A DNA stretch of 63,574 bases, taken from positions 1-63,574 of the forward strand of contig CADCFA010000006.1 of NCBI GenBank assembly GCA_902800595.1, in the 5' to 3' direction. Below the pieces are notes generated by a model. That model saw only the letters and a list, made by a program, of their open reading frames with translations. It was not told the DNA's origin and searched no databases. Below are positions 45,638 to 55,366 of the stretch, piece by piece (the first letter of the stretch is position 1; each line of letters opens with the position of its first letter). A program made the position numbers and the translations under genes. Source of the stretch: an uncultured Prevotellaceae bacterium. Its GTDB lineage: Bacteria > Bacteroidota > Bacteroidia > Bacteroidales > Bacteroidaceae.

Positions 45638-46813
45638 CTATTCTACATAAAGAACAAGTCCCTTCAGATATTCACCTTCTGGGTGATAGATATTAATAGG
45701 ATGATCAGCAGGCTGGTGCAATTGGTGCAGAATCCTTACCTTTCTACCGGCTTGTGCAGCTGCTGTAAACACTGCATTCCGGAAATGATCCTTTGTTACT
45801 ACTTGCGAACAGCTGAATGTAAAGAGAATACCGCCTGGCTGGATCTTTTGGAAAGCTTTGTTGTTCAGGCGAGTATATCCTTTCAAGGCATTATGCAGTG
45901 CTCCACGATGCTTGGCAAAGGCTGGCGGATCCAAAATAATCAGGTCGTATTGATCACCGGCCTGCTCCAGATATTTGAAGGCATCTTCGCAAAAAGCCTG
46001 ATGACGTTGGTCACCTGGGAAATTCAGTTCCACATTACGATTTGTCAGTTCTATAGCCTTGGCACTACTATCGACCGAATGTACGAGTTCCGCACCGCCA
46101 CGCATGGCATAAAAAGAAAAACCACCAGTATAGCAGAACATATTCAGCACTTTCTTGCCTTTGGCAAACCGCTCTAACATGGAACGGTTTTCGCGCTGAT
46201 CAACGAAGAATCCGGTTTTCTGACCACGTAACCAATCTACATAGAACTTTAACCCGTTTTCTACAGCCACATTATCTTCTGAGCCGCCATAGAGGAACCC
46301 ATTTTCCATGTCATCCATAAACGGCAGCGTAGTCTCGCTTTTATAATATATATTCTCAAGTCTTCCTCCCATAACCTTTACCAGCTGGACGGCAATGGCT
46401 TTACGACATACATGCATACCGATGCTATGAGCCTGCATCACAGCCGTCTTGCCATAGACATCAATTACTAGTCCAGGGAGCATATCGCCTTCACCATGCA
46501 CAAGACGATAGGTGTTATTTTGGGGATTGTCAGCTATGCCGATAGCTTGCCTCATCTTCAATGCTGACGACAGACGTGAAGCCCAAAACTCATCATCAAT
46601 GGGCACATCACGGAATGTCAGCACCCTGACGGCAATCGATCCTGCCTGAAAGTGCCCTGTTGCGATAAAATCGCCGTTATTGGTCAACACACGCACAGTC
46701 TCCCCTTCTTCAATGCCTTGGTCTGCATGCTGGATAGCACCTGAGAACACCCAGGGATGGAAACGCAACAGACTTTCTTCTTTACCGTGTTTCAGATATA
46801 TTTGTTTCATCAT
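45638..46813 (-). CDS. rlmI: Class I rRNA large-subunit methyltransferase (RlmI-like)
   Basis: 391 residues. An N-terminal PUA domain (LKHGKEESLLRFHPWVFSGAI) leads to an RlmI-type methyltransferase: MFCYTGGFSFYAMRGGAE (SAM motif I), DPPAFAKHR (motif IV) and FSCSQVV (motif VI with the catalytic Cys). RlmI makes m5C1962 of 23S rRNA. The first two codons are both ATG. The start lies inside the 3' end of the upstream exonuclease gene (32-base overlap), suggesting coupled expression. Confidence 0.92.
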   Translation of the reverse strand: MMKQIYLKHGKEESLLRFHPWVFSGAIQHADQGIEEGETVRVLTNNGDFIATGHFQAGSIAVRVLTFRDVPIDDEFWASRLSSALKMRQAIGIADNPQNNTYRLVHGEGDMLPGLVIDVYGKTAVMQAHSIGMHVCRKAIAVQLVKVMGGRLENIYYKSETTLPFMDDMENGFLYGGSEDNVAVENGLKFYVDWLRGQKTGFFVDQRENRSMLERFAKGKKVLNMFCYTGGFSFYAMRGGAELVHSVDSSAKAIELTNRNVELNFPGDQRHQAFCEDAFKYLEQAGDQYDLIILDPPAFAKHRGALHNALKGYTRLNNKAFQKIQPGGILFTFSCSQVVTKDHFRNAVFTAAAQAGRKVRILHQLHQPADHPINIYHPEGEYLKGLVLYVE

Positions 46814-47444
46814 GTTCTTGTTTTATCTCTTCTCTGACTACCAGTTCGTAATCTCCAGTTGCCTTCAGTCTTAACACTTCTTCATAGATTTGGATACATG
46901 CCCAAGCGTCAATAGCTGCGTAGATCATCTGGGTCTCCTTCAGATTATCCCTTTCCCAATTCGACAATCGGTCAGCTTTACTGATACGCTCACCAAACAA
47001 ATTGGCGTAAATCTTCACCAAGCTTTGATCCTCAATACCAATTTCTCTCACCATGTCCTGCAGATCAACAAAGGTGCCAGGTATAAACTCACCAACTTCC
47101 CTCAGTGACAGCAGGTCGTTCTTCCATGCAAGTCCCACCTTTGTCACCGTCTTATCTCCTAATAGCTTCATGATAGGCGGACACATGCCAATATGGTTCA
47201 AGCGGAACAGAAAACATATCGACTTGTTCGCCACCTGAAGCAACGAGCATTTGAAATGCCTTCCTTTAGTGAATGACGGACGTGTCTCAGTATCCAGACC
47301 AAGAACAGACTGTGACAACAGATAGTCCACCGCCGCCTCCGCTTCATCAGGTGTGTTGATGACGACTATTTTACCATGGTATACAACTCTTTTAAGGGTC
47401 GCAACCGTAGGCTTATCGAACTTATTATAAATCAACTTTTTCAT
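46782..47444 (-). CDS. 3'-5' exonuclease domain protein (WRN-exonuclease-like)
   Basis: 220 residues from ATG 47444 (MKKLIYNKFDKPT); the longer frame to 47504 crosses the promoter. Motif ExoI VLGLDTETRPSF, ExoII KVGLAWKNDLLSL and ExoIII IYAAIDAWACIQIY are of the DEDDy type, as in RNase D and WRN. It probably degrades RNA or DNA from the 3' end; the substrate is not known. It overlaps rlmI by 32 bases. Confidence 0.9.
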   Translation of the reverse strand: MKKLIYNKFDKPTVATLKRVVYHGKIVVINTPDEAEAAVDYLLSQSVLGLDTETRPSFTKGRHFKCSLLQVANKSICFLFRLNHIGMCPPIMKLLGDKTVTKVGLAWKNDLLSLREVGEFIPGTFVDLQDMVREIGIEDQSLVKIYANLFGERISKADRLSNWERDNLKETQMIYAAIDAWACIQIYEEVLRLKATGDYELVVREEIKQEHDETNISETR

Positions 47445-47453
47445 TTCTTGGTG

Positions 47454-47461
47454 CAAAATTA
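47454..47461 (-). promoter_or_regulatory. -7 box of the exonuclease-rlmI-tilS run
   Basis: TAATTTTG on the minus strand, 9 bases before the ATG at 47444. No clear -33. The leader would be about 5 bases. Confidence 0.5.
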
Positions 47462-47505
47462 CAAAAAAATCGCTATTTTTTTGATGAAATCTAAGTTTTT
47501 TCAAC

Positions 47506-47513
47506 TAATTTTG
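47506..47513 (+). promoter_or_regulatory. -7 box of ftsK
   Basis: TAATTTTG, with TTTG at 47480-47483 (22 bases apart). The leader is about 22 bases. Confidence 0.5.
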
Positions 47514-47540
47514 CAACGAAAAAAGTGAAATCAGACAAAT

Positions 47541-50015
47541 ATGGCTAAGAAAAAGAATGAATCTAAGTCAAAAAGAGGCTTTAACCTGACAAGTATTCTA
47601 GAAATCAAGGATATGTTACACAACGAGAAACTGAACTTTGTGCTTGGTTGTATTCTCGTATGTGTAGCCATCTATCTTATTTTAGCTTTCATCTCCTATT
47701 TTTCAACAGGAGCAGCAGATCAGAGCCTGATAGAAGATCCTCGTGACGGTGAGGTGATGAATGCCCATCATGAGTTTAGTAATACTTGTGGTAGCATTGG
47801 CGCCTACGCTTCTTGGTATTTCATCAAGCGTTGTTTTGGCTTGCCTGCTTTCCTCATCCCTGTATTCATTCTTTTGTTAGGAACTAATCTTATACGTGCT
47901 TTCAAGGTTAACTTGCTTAAGTGGTTCTTGTCACTTATGATTCTCATGATTTGGGCTTCTGTTGCTCTGGCTAAGTTCCTGGCTCCATTCCTGACGGAAG
48001 CCTGCTTTAACCCTGGTGGCGATCATGGTGCCTATATTTGTCAATACATCGAGAATCTGTTAGGAGCCCCAGGTTTGACAGCCATTCTCGTCCTTAGTGC
48101 TATTGCCTTCCTTACTTATATCAGTGCAGAGACTATTTTCTTTGTTCGAAAGATATTAAATCCCACCAGGTTTATCGATAAAGTAAAGTTTAAGATTACC
48201 AACAACGACCCTGATGAAAAGGCAGATTCTTATGAGCAGCAGATTGTTGACGAGTCAGAGTCCGAAGAGGAAACGTTAGTCTTCGATGATCCAGCCCCGC
48301 AGAGTGTGGAGTTCCGCCCTGATGGAAACACTGTTGTAATAGATCAGGTTTATCAGCATGAGCCAGAAAAGTCTGCTGTTCCAGAAACACCGATTTCTCC
48401 TGCAGCTGCCGACGAGGTGGGCATGGAAATTGAGGTGGCTCAGGGTGATGCTGCAGCCGATAATGTTACTGTTGCTCCAGCCCTTGAGAATCTCGAGCCC
48501 TATGATCCCAAGCGTGATCTTGAGAATTACAAATATCCTACGCTCGACTTGTTGAAGAAATACGATAACGATGGTAAGCCTTATATTGATATGGCTGAGC
48601 AGAATGCCAACAAGAACCGTATCGTGGAAGTACTGCGTACCTTTGGTGTGGAAATCTCCAGCATCAAGGCCACTGTTGGTCCTACTATCACGCTTTACGA
48701 GATAACACTTGCAGCAGGTGTTCGTATCTCTAAGATCCGTTCACTCGAAGATGACATCGCTCTGTCGCTATCTGCCCTCGGTATTCGTATCATCGCACCT
48801 ATTCCTGGTAAGGGTACCGTTGGTATAGAGGTCCCCAATGCCAAACCTAGTGTGGTATCGATGGAATCAATCCTCAACTCCAAGAAATTCCAGGAGACAA
48901 CGATGGAATTGCCCTGTGCAATGGGTAAGACCATCACCAACGAGGTGTTTATGTTCGACCTGGCCAAGGCACCTCACCTCCTTGTAGCTGGTGCTACAGG
49001 TCAGGGTAAGTCTGTCGGTCTGAATGCCATTCTTACCTCACTTCTCTACAAGAAGCATCCTGCAGAAATGAAGATTGTGCTCGTCGATCCAAAGATGGTT
49101 GAGTTTAGTGTCTATAAGACGATTGAGCGCCATTTCCTTGCTGCCCTTCCTGAGGAAGTTGACAGCCCAATCATCACCGATACTACTAAAGTGGTGCGTA
49201 CGCTGAATTCACTCTGTGTAGAGATGGATGCTCGTTACGAGTTGCTGATGGCTGCTGGCGAACGAAACATCAAGGACTACAATAAGAAGTTTAAGGAGCG
49301 TAAACTTAACCCGGAGAAGGGGCATCGTTATATGCCTTATATCGTAGTGGTTATTGATGAGTATGGTGACCTGATTATGACAGCGGGTAAGGAGATAGAG
49401 TTGCCTATCGCCCGTATAGCCCAGAAGGCTCGTGCCGTGGGTATCCACATGATTATTGCTACCCAGCGTCCTACCACGAATATCATCACAGGTACCATCA
49501 AGGCCAACTTCCCAGGACGTATCGCCTTTAAGGTGAGTCAGGGTATTGACTCGAAGACCATTCTCGATCGTATGGGTGCCAACCAGCTTATTGGTCGTGG
49601 TGATATGCTGTATCTGCAAGGTAATGATCCTATCCGTGTGCAGTGTGCTTTCGTTGATACTCCAGAAGTAGTTGATATCAATAAGTTCATTGCTTCACAG
49701 CAAGGCTACAGTGCACCTTACGAACTCCCAGAGCCTAAGATGGAAGAAAGTGAGATGGGTGGTGATGCAGCCGATGTTGATCTGACACACCTTGATCCGC
49801 TCTTTGAGGACGCAGCCCGTCTGATTGTCATCAATCAGAGTGGTTCCACCTCACTTATCCAACGTAAGTTCGCCATTGGCTACAACCGTGCAGGCCGTCT
49901 GATGGATCAGCTGGAGAAGGCTGGTGTGGTTGGCGCTGCCATGGGTAGTAAGCCTCGTGAGGTGTTGATTCAGGACGAAATGAGTTTGAATAACCTACTT
50001 GGTAATCTAAAATAA
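47541..50015 (+). CDS. ftsK: DNA translocase FtsK/SpoIIIE
   Basis: 824 residues. Four membrane segments lie in the first 210 residues (for example NFVLGCILVCVAIYLILAF). A linker rich in Glu, Pro and Ala spans about 210-330. The RecA-like motor has Walker A VAGATGQGKSVGLN and Walker B VVIDEYGDLIM, and the C-terminal winged-helix gamma domain reads LIQRKFAIGYNRAGRLMDQLE. FtsK pumps chromosome ends through the closing septum and activates XerCD at dif. It is followed after 30 bases by a lolA-like gene, an order common in Bacteroidales. Confidence 0.97.
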   Translation: MAKKKNESKSKRGFNLTSILEIKDMLHNEKLNFVLGCILVCVAIYLILAFISYFSTGAADQSLIEDPRDGEVMNAHHEFSNTCGSIGAYASWYFIKRCFGLPAFLIPVFILLLGTNLIRAFKVNLLKWFLSLMILMIWASVALAKFLAPFLTEACFNPGGDHGAYICQYIENLLGAPGLTAILVLSAIAFLTYISAETIFFVRKILNPTRFIDKVKFKITNNDPDEKADSYEQQIVDESESEEETLVFDDPAPQSVEFRPDGNTVVIDQVYQHEPEKSAVPETPISPAAADEVGMEIEVAQGDAAADNVTVAPALENLEPYDPKRDLENYKYPTLDLLKKYDNDGKPYIDMAEQNANKNRIVEVLRTFGVEISSIKATVGPTITLYEITLAAGVRISKIRSLEDDIALSLSALGIRIIAPIPGKGTVGIEVPNAKPSVVSMESILNSKKFQETTMELPCAMGKTITNEVFMFDLAKAPHLLVAGATGQGKSVGLNAILTSLLYKKHPAEMKIVLVDPKMVEFSVYKTIERHFLAALPEEVDSPIITDTTKVVRTLNSLCVEMDARYELLMAAGERNIKDYNKKFKERKLNPEKGHRYMPYIVVVIDEYGDLIMTAGKEIELPIARIAQKARAVGIHMIIATQRPTTNIITGTIKANFPGRIAFKVSQGIDSKTILDRMGANQLIGRGDMLYLQGNDPIRVQCAFVDTPEVVDINKFIASQQGYSAPYELPEPKMEESEMGGDAADVDLTHLDPLFEDAARLIVINQSGSTSLIQRKFAIGYNRAGRLMDQLEKAGVVGAAMGSKPREVLIQDEMSLNNLLGNLK

Positions 50016-50045
50016 AAGGTAAAAAAGTAAAAGGGTAAAAAGAAA

Positions 50046-50642
50046 ATGAAAAAGATTTGTATTCTGATTCTGACGGCACTTATCAGTACCGTCGCTACAG
50101 CTCAGACCGCAAAGAGTGTGCTTGATAAAGCTGCGGCACACATCACAGTCAAAGAAGGCGTGAAGGCCAACTTCAAGATGCAAGGTGGCATAGGTAACAC
50201 AAGCGGCACCATCCTCATCAAGGGTAAAAAGTTCCATGCCACCACCCCACAGGCAATTGTATGGTTTGATGGCAAGACCATGTGGACTTATATGAAGAAA
50301 AATGAGGAGGTTAATGTGAGTAATCCCACAGAGGCTCAGTTGCAGGCTATCAACCCCTACAATTTCATCAACCTCTATAAGAATGGCTACAACAGTACCC
50401 TGAACAATACGGGTAACTCTTATGTGGTACATCTGACCACCACTGCCAAGGATCGCAAGATTAAGGAACTCTTTGTGACAATCGACAAGCAGAGCTATCG
50501 TCCCACTCAGGTAAAACTCCTACAGGGTAAGAGTTGGACTATCTTCGATATCACAGACCTTTCGAAGTCGAAGCTTGCCGACTCACAGTTCCGCTTTAAT
50601 GCCAATGACTTCCCAAAGGCAGAGGTTATCGATCTGCGCTAA
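50046..50642 (+). CDS. LolA-like outer-membrane lipoprotein carrier
   Basis: 198 residues with a signal peptide (about 1-19, TVATAQ). The mature part shows the LolA beta half-barrel pattern: GTILIKGKKFHATTPQAIVWFDGKTMWTY and NPYNFINLYKNG. LolA carries lipoproteins across the periplasm. The position between ftsK and a DUF5687 gene supports cotranscription with ftsK. Confidence 0.88.
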   Translation: MKKICILILTALISTVATAQTAKSVLDKAAAHITVKEGVKANFKMQGGIGNTSGTILIKGKKFHATTPQAIVWFDGKTMWTYMKKNEEVNVSNPTEAQLQAINPYNFINLYKNGYNSTLNNTGNSYVVHLTTTAKDRKIKELFVTIDKQSYRPTQVKLLQGKSWTIFDITDLSKSKLADSQFRFNANDFPKAEVIDLR

Positions 50643-50657
50643 TACGCATCCTATGAT

Positions 50658-52136
50658 ATGAACAGATTTCAGCTATATCGGCTTCTGCGCGCAAACAATC
50701 GTCTCAGTATGCGACGCAGTCCGCTGTTCGAACAGAGCAAATGGGCGAAGGCACTTATCTTCTTCGGAGGAGCGGTCTTCGCCCTTTACCTTATTATATA
50801 TGGTATTCTCATCGCTATGACAGCTGATGGTTATGCTGGTGTGATGGTGTCGATGATGCCTGTTATTCTGATACTCGACTATCTGTTACGCTTCGTATTC
50901 CAGACAACGCCAGGTGTGATGGTGAAACCCTATATTTTGCAACCGATATCGCGCTATACAGCCATAGAATGCTTCCTTCTCTCCTCCCATTTCAGTGGTT
51001 TCAATTTCCTTTGGTTGGCCATGTTCCTCCCCTATTCTATCATCATTCTGATAGCTGGGGCAGGTTTTGGTGCTGTGATGATAGAACTTGTCGGCTGTAT
51101 CTTGTTCATCATGCTTAATAGCCAGATTTATCTTTTCTTCCGCACACTCATCAATCGCAATGTACTTTGGTTTCTGCCCTCTGTCGTACTCTACGCATTG
51201 CCCTTCTGGTCATTACTGATGTCCGACAAGCATGCTTTCTCGAAGGCACTGGATCTTTATGCTGATTTTGGAAGAAGTGCTTGGCTGCTGCCTGTTCTGA
51301 TAACAGTTCTCGTGTTGCTCTTTTTCATTAACCGATATTTCCAGTTTAAGTATGTCTATGAGGAAATCTCCAAGAAGAAAGAGCGCTCTCTGAAACATAT
51401 CTCGCAGTTCGGTTTCCTCAACCGTTTTGGTCTGATTGGTGAATACCTGAAGATAGAGTTAAAGTCGAACATGCGCAATCGTGCTATGCGAAGTCGTTGC
51501 ATCATGAGTCTTTCAATGATTATCATTTTCTCTTCGCTTACGGCCTATACTAATATCTATAACAGCACGTTTATGACCAATTTCTGGTGTATTTACTGCT
51601 TTGCGCTCTTCAGTGTTACTTCACTTACCAAGTTCATGGGGCAGGAAGGCAACTATATCGATTTACTGATGGTACATGAGGAGAATATCATTGCGTTGCT
51701 CAGAGCTAAATTCTGGTTCTATACCCTTGCGTTGCTCATCCCCTTCCTCATTATGTTGCCAGCTGTCTTTACAGGCAAGTTCACGTGGCTCATGATGCTG
51801 GCTTATATGAGTCTGACGGCAGGTCTTGTGCATTTCATCATCTTTCAGTTGGCAGTCTATAACAAGCAGACTATTCCTTTGCAGCTGAAGGTTACCAATG
51901 GTTCCAATTTCGAGAACGGATGGCAGCTGGTCATCGAGATGGTGGCTCTCTGTTCGCCTGGCATCATTGTCAGCACAGGCTTCGCTTTGGTAGGCGAAAC
52001 AGCTACTTATGTCTTCATGATTCTGCTTGGTTTGATATTTGTTGTTGGTCATCCTTGGTGGATTCGCAACATCTATCAGCGCATGATGCAACGGCGTTAT
52101 GAGAACCTTGAAGGCTTCCGTAGTACCCGCCAATGA
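50658..52136 (+). CDS. DUF5687 membrane protein (ABC-2-like permease)
   Basis: 492 residues with about 12 hydrophobic segments and an N-terminal cytoplasmic stretch (MNRFQLYRLLRANNRLSMRR). The family DUF5687 is found in Bacteroidetes and resembles the permease part of an ABC exporter. No partner ATPase gene is adjacent here, so its energising subunit, if any, lies elsewhere. It starts 15 bases after the lolA-like gene and is the last gene before the tRNA cluster. Confidence 0.8.
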   Translation: MNRFQLYRLLRANNRLSMRRSPLFEQSKWAKALIFFGGAVFALYLIIYGILIAMTADGYAGVMVSMMPVILILDYLLRFVFQTTPGVMVKPYILQPISRYTAIECFLLSSHFSGFNFLWLAMFLPYSIIILIAGAGFGAVMIELVGCILFIMLNSQIYLFFRTLINRNVLWFLPSVVLYALPFWSLLMSDKHAFSKALDLYADFGRSAWLLPVLITVLVLLFFINRYFQFKYVYEEISKKKERSLKHISQFGFLNRFGLIGEYLKIELKSNMRNRAMRSRCIMSLSMIIIFSSLTAYTNIYNSTFMTNFWCIYCFALFSVTSLTKFMGQEGNYIDLLMVHEENIIALLRAKFWFYTLALLIPFLIMLPAVFTGKFTWLMMLAYMSLTAGLVHFIIFQLAVYNKQTIPLQLKVTNGSNFENGWQLVIEMVALCSPGIIVSTGFALVGETATYVFMILLGLIFVVGHPWWIRNIYQRMMQRRYENLEGFRSTRQ

Positions 52137-52185
52137 CATGAAACATCTCAATCTATAACTTTTTTGAAAGAATTTCCATAAAAAG

Positions 52186-52217
52186 TTTGGTGGTTTCAGA
52201 AAAAGTGCGTACCTTTG
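52186..52217 (+). promoter_or_regulatory. Promoter of the tRNA cluster
   Basis: TTTG (52186-52189), 20 bases, TACCTTTG (52210-52217), followed 21 bases later by the first tRNA. Confidence 0.7.
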
Positions 52218-52237
52218 CACCCGCAAAAAAGAAAGAT

Positions 52238-52310
52238 GCACCCGTAGCTCAGTTGGTAGAGCACCTGACTCTTAATCAGGGTGTCCAGAGTTCGAGCCTC
52301 TGCGGGTGTA
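52238..52310 (+). tRNA. tRNA-Lys (CTT), copy 1
   Basis: 73 bases. Acceptor GCACCCG / CGGGTGT, anticodon loop CTCTTAA (CTT), discriminator A. No encoded CCA. Confidence 0.97.
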
Positions 52311-52324
52311 CTTTTTTATGCTTT

Positions 52325-52397
52325 GCACCCGTAGCTCAGTTGGTAGAGCACCTGACTCTTAATCAGGGTGTCCAGAGTTCGAGCCTCTGCGGGTGTA
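52325..52397 (+). tRNA. tRNA-Lys (CTT), copy 2
   Basis: Identical to the tRNA-Lys 14 bases upstream, a recent tandem duplication. Confidence 0.97.
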
Positions 52398-52413
52398 CAT
52401 CCTTGAAAGGTTT

Positions 52414-52486
<73 letters not shown>

Positions 52487-52514
52487 CTAACATTTTTCCT
52501 CTACTTGTTTACAT

Positions 52515-52585
52515 GCGGAATTAGCACATCGGTAGTGCACGGGCTTCCCAAGCCTGGGAGGCGGGTTCGATTCCCGTATTCCGCT
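52515..52585 (+). tRNA. tRNA-Gly (CCC)
   Basis: 71 bases. Acceptor GCGGAAT / ATTCCGC, anticodon loop TTCCCAA (CCC), reads GGG. Last of the four-tRNA cluster; converges on the glucosaminidase gene. Confidence 0.96.
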
Positions 52586-52591
52586 CTTCTT

Positions 52592-53500
52592 TTATCTCAG
52601 ACGGATAGGATCTCCCACTTTGATCTGATAATCATCACTCAGCTTATTCAACTTATACAGCGACTTCAGACGAATGCCGTATTTCTGTGCGATGGTGTAC
52701 ATCGACTCGCCCGGACGCACATAGTGACGGTAGCCCTTGTAATCCTTCGGTGCTTTCTTCTGTTTCTTCTTCAGCCAGATAATCTCACCTTCATCAAGCT
52801 CGTCACGCTTGTCGCGCTCATTATATTTTGCCAGCTTCCTGTAGCTGATACCTATCTCCTGAGCAAGCGTCTTGAAAGTGTCACCCCTTCTGGCAATGAT
52901 ATAGTAGTTCTTGTTGAAGATCTTAATCACATGCAGATCCTGTCCGTTTACAGGCTGGTCTTTTGTGTGCTCGATCATGAACTTATCATAGTGCTTCGCT
53001 TCGTCATACTCATAGAGTTTGTACAGCTGGATAATCTCTATCAGCTTATGGGCATACTGCGGATTGGTGGCATAGCCTGCAGCCTTCAGTCCCTTTGCCC
53101 ATCCTTTATAGTCAGTCTTCTTCAGTGAAAACAGTTGTCTGTATCTCGGACTGTTCGCCAAGAACTTGGAATGGTCTTCATACGACTCATAGGCTGAGTC
53201 ATAGGCACGGAAGCATTCGTTACGTTCATCATCATCGTGATAGGTCCTACGACCATTCCATCCATTACACTTGATGCCGAAGTGATTGTTACCCCTGACG
53301 GCCAGTTCACTTTTGCCGGCACCACTCTCAAACACACCTTGAGCCAGTGTAATCGAGGCAGGTATGTTGTAACGCTGCATCTGCTCGATGGCAATGTCCT
53401 TATATTGGTTGAAGTATTGCTGGTATGCCTGATTCCATCTGATCTGGCCCGAGGCCGTCAGGCACATGAAAAGTGCTATGGGGATAAAAAACTTCTTCAT
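52592..53500 (-). CDS. Secreted glucosaminidase (GH73) with two LysM domains
   Basis: 302 residues with a signal peptide (about 1-19, TASGQ). The GH73 domain has ITLAQGVFESGAGKSELAV (catalytic Glu in FESG), NNHFGIKC and DYKGWAKGLKAAGYAT, as in FlgJ and LytG. Two LysM repeats follow: YIIARRGDTFKTLAQEIGIS and HYVRPGESMYTIAQKYGIR. The enzyme cleaves glycan strands of peptidoglycan and uses LysM to hold on. The 3' end converges on the tRNA cluster. Confidence 0.93.
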   Translation of the reverse strand: MKKFFIPIALFMCLTASGQIRWNQAYQQYFNQYKDIAIEQMQRYNIPASITLAQGVFESGAGKSELAVRGNNHFGIKCNGWNGRRTYHDDDERNECFRAYDSAYESYEDHSKFLANSPRYRQLFSLKKTDYKGWAKGLKAAGYATNPQYAHKLIEIIQLYKLYEYDEAKHYDKFMIEHTKDQPVNGQDLHVIKIFNKNYYIIARRGDTFKTLAQEIGISYRKLAKYNERDKRDELDEGEIIWLKKKQKKAPKDYKGYRHYVRPGESMYTIAQKYGIRLKSLYKLNKLSDDYQIKVGDPIRLR

Positions 53501-53519
53501 CTTTTTACATTTCTTGCTG

Positions 53520-53527
53520 CAAAATTA
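53520..53527 (-). promoter_or_regulatory. -7 box of the glucosaminidase gene
   Basis: TAATTTTG on the minus strand, 19 bases before the start. No clear -33. Confidence 0.45.
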
Positions 53528-53549
53528 CTGATATTTCCCGAATTATTCG

Positions 53550-53557
53550 TATTTTTG
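53550..53557 (+). promoter_or_regulatory. -7 box of cdd
   Basis: TATTTTTG, 19 bases before the cdd start; divergent to the box at 53520-53527. Confidence 0.45.
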
Positions 53558-53576
53558 CGCAAAATAATAGCAATTT

Positions 53577-54050
53577 ATGGAACAACTGGAAATAAAATCT
53601 GTTATTACGGCCTGTCAGCTTGAAGAACTTTCGCCTGCAGACCAGCATCTTGTGTCGTTAGCCATCGAGGCTACCCAGCGCAGTTATGCCCCCTACTCTC
53701 ATTTTCATGTGGGTGCAGCCGTTCGTCTGGAGAATGGAGTTGAGGTCATTGGTTGCAATCAGGAGAATGCAGCCTACCCCTCAGGTCTTTGTGCCGAGCG
53801 TACGGCTCTTTTTGCCGCAGGTGCTCAGTATCCTGATGTGGCTGTTGAAACGTTGGCTATTGCAGCCCGTGGTACAGACGGCGAGCTGTTGTCAGAGCCA
53901 TGCAGTCCCTGTGGCAGTTGCCGTCAGGTTATCATCGAGACAGAGACGCGTGCCAAACATCCCATCCGCATCCTGCTTTACGGTCGTCGCTGCATCTATA
54001 TCATCGACGGCATCCGTCAGCTCATGCCCCTGATGTTCTCTGAGTTTTAA
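53577..54050 (+). CDS. cdd: Cytidine deaminase
   Basis: 157 residues, the tetrameric class. The zinc site is CAERTALFAAG (Cys and catalytic Glu) and PCSPCGSCRQ. RSYAPYSHFHVGAAV is the usual substrate-binding start. It deaminates cytidine and deoxycytidine in pyrimidine salvage. Its stop overlaps the stop of the convergent lipoprotein gene by 4 bases. Confidence 0.95.
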   Translation: MEQLEIKSVITACQLEELSPADQHLVSLAIEATQRSYAPYSHFHVGAAVRLENGVEVIGCNQENAAYPSGLCAERTALFAAGAQYPDVAVETLAIAARGTDGELLSEPCSPCGSCRQVIIETETRAKHPIRILLYGRRCIYIIDGIRQLMPLMFSEF

Positions 54051-55366
54051 TAGCAGCCTTTGCCTTTGGCTGGTGAATCGTCGTTGAGGTGGAAGTCATA
54101 ATCCTGCTTCTCCTCATCGATTTTTACGAAATGTTCCTTACCCTCTATCTCGTCTGAAGGACTCTCCCAGATGATATTCTCGAAGCGTTCACCCTCTTCT
54201 ACTGTTGTCCTGAGTAAGCTGTTCTCGAAGTAATAATCTACCTCATCACTGATCTGCTCACCCTCTATCTCATCGTCAGCATAGCCTGTAACGATTGTAC
54301 CTTCACAGTAGAATCGCTTCAGTAGGTTCTCTGTCTCGTTCGCAAACCTTAAAGCCTTGCCTCTATTGGCATCAAACGGATAGAACTGGGCAATGGTGCA
54401 ATAGCTGATATCTGCCATTCCACCGATGACAGCCAGACAGTCACCACCTGCATTTGTCAGTTGGCAATGGTCCAGCTTCACATTCGAGTTGACGGTCTTC
54501 ACACCAGTACCTTGGGAATTATGAACCACGCAGTGTGTCATTGATAGTCTGTAATTGTTCTCGTCTAATTCAGCCTTATCCATCACGACACCTTCTATCG
54601 CATTCTTGATTACTGTCTCTACCAGTTCATTGTCTGTGGATGACGCATGGAAATGCACCCCATTCCACTGTCCGCTTATCCGATCGTAGGGCAGATAGTC
54701 GAACATTCGGTCCAGTCTGTCGCCTCTCAATTCACAGCCTTCTATCTTCAACGTGCCTTTCACTTCCAGCCCCGACTGATCGTGGAAGAAGAGCCGGGTG
54801 TTCTTCAGTGTCAGTGTAACGCCCTCTTTGACAGTCATGTCGCCATAGATTACCAGAGGCATCTCCGATTCAATCTCTGTGTCTTCATTTATCTCTGGAT
54901 CGTAGAGCTTCTGTGCATCCCAGGCCCAGGCTCTTAACTTCACCGCCTGTTCCGTTCCGTTCTCCATAATGAACTGCAGATCCTCCTCCACCAGTTTGGG
55001 TTCCAGCTGATGGGTAGCCTGAGCCGTCAGTTCCACAAACACCAGAATACTGTCGTTACTTCTGATTTCAACGTTACTTGTCTGCGAGCCATTGGAGTTG
55101 TCCAGATAGATGCCGTCTACATTCACACGATAGCCCGTCTGGTTACCCTTTTTCAGTTTCACAGTAGCCAGACGCACACCGCTGTCATGTCTATTGTGTA
55201 CCCAGAAGGCATACGTTGAAGAAGGAATACCGCTGAACACCGTATCCATCTTCAGTGTATCCATCTCGAAATCCAGGTGCATACCAGAGCCTGTCGAGAA
55301 TTTCTCATCATCCTCGCAGGCCACCATCAGCAGCACACCTATCAGCACATAAAAAATCCGTTTCAT
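54047..55366 (-). CDS. Lipoprotein with right-handed beta-helix
   Basis: 439 residues. The lipobox is LLMVAC (Cys 17), followed by EDD, which may favour surface display in Bacteroidetes. Residues 30-150 are beta-rich; residues 170-370 form a run of parallel beta-helix turns (for example GLEVKGTLKIEGCEL, TGVKTVNSNVKLDHCQLTNAG), as in right-handed beta-helix proteins. No catalytic residues can be named. The start codon lies inside a terminator hairpin of the upstream rubrerythrin gene, so expression may depend on readthrough. Confidence 0.8.
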   Translation of the reverse strand: MKRIFYVLIGVLLMVACEDDEKFSTGSGMHLDFEMDTLKMDTVFSGIPSSTYAFWVHNRHDSGVRLATVKLKKGNQTGYRVNVDGIYLDNSNGSQTSNVEIRSNDSILVFVELTAQATHQLEPKLVEEDLQFIMENGTEQAVKLRAWAWDAQKLYDPEINEDTEIESEMPLVIYGDMTVKEGVTLTLKNTRLFFHDQSGLEVKGTLKIEGCELRGDRLDRMFDYLPYDRISGQWNGVHFHASSTDNELVETVIKNAIEGVVMDKAELDENNYRLSMTHCVVHNSQGTGVKTVNSNVKLDHCQLTNAGGDCLAVIGGMADISYCTIAQFYPFDANRGKALRFANETENLLKRFYCEGTIVTGYADDEIEGEQISDEVDYYFENSLLRTTVEEGERFENIIWESPSDEIEGKEHFVKIDEEKQDYDFHLNDDSPAKGKGCY

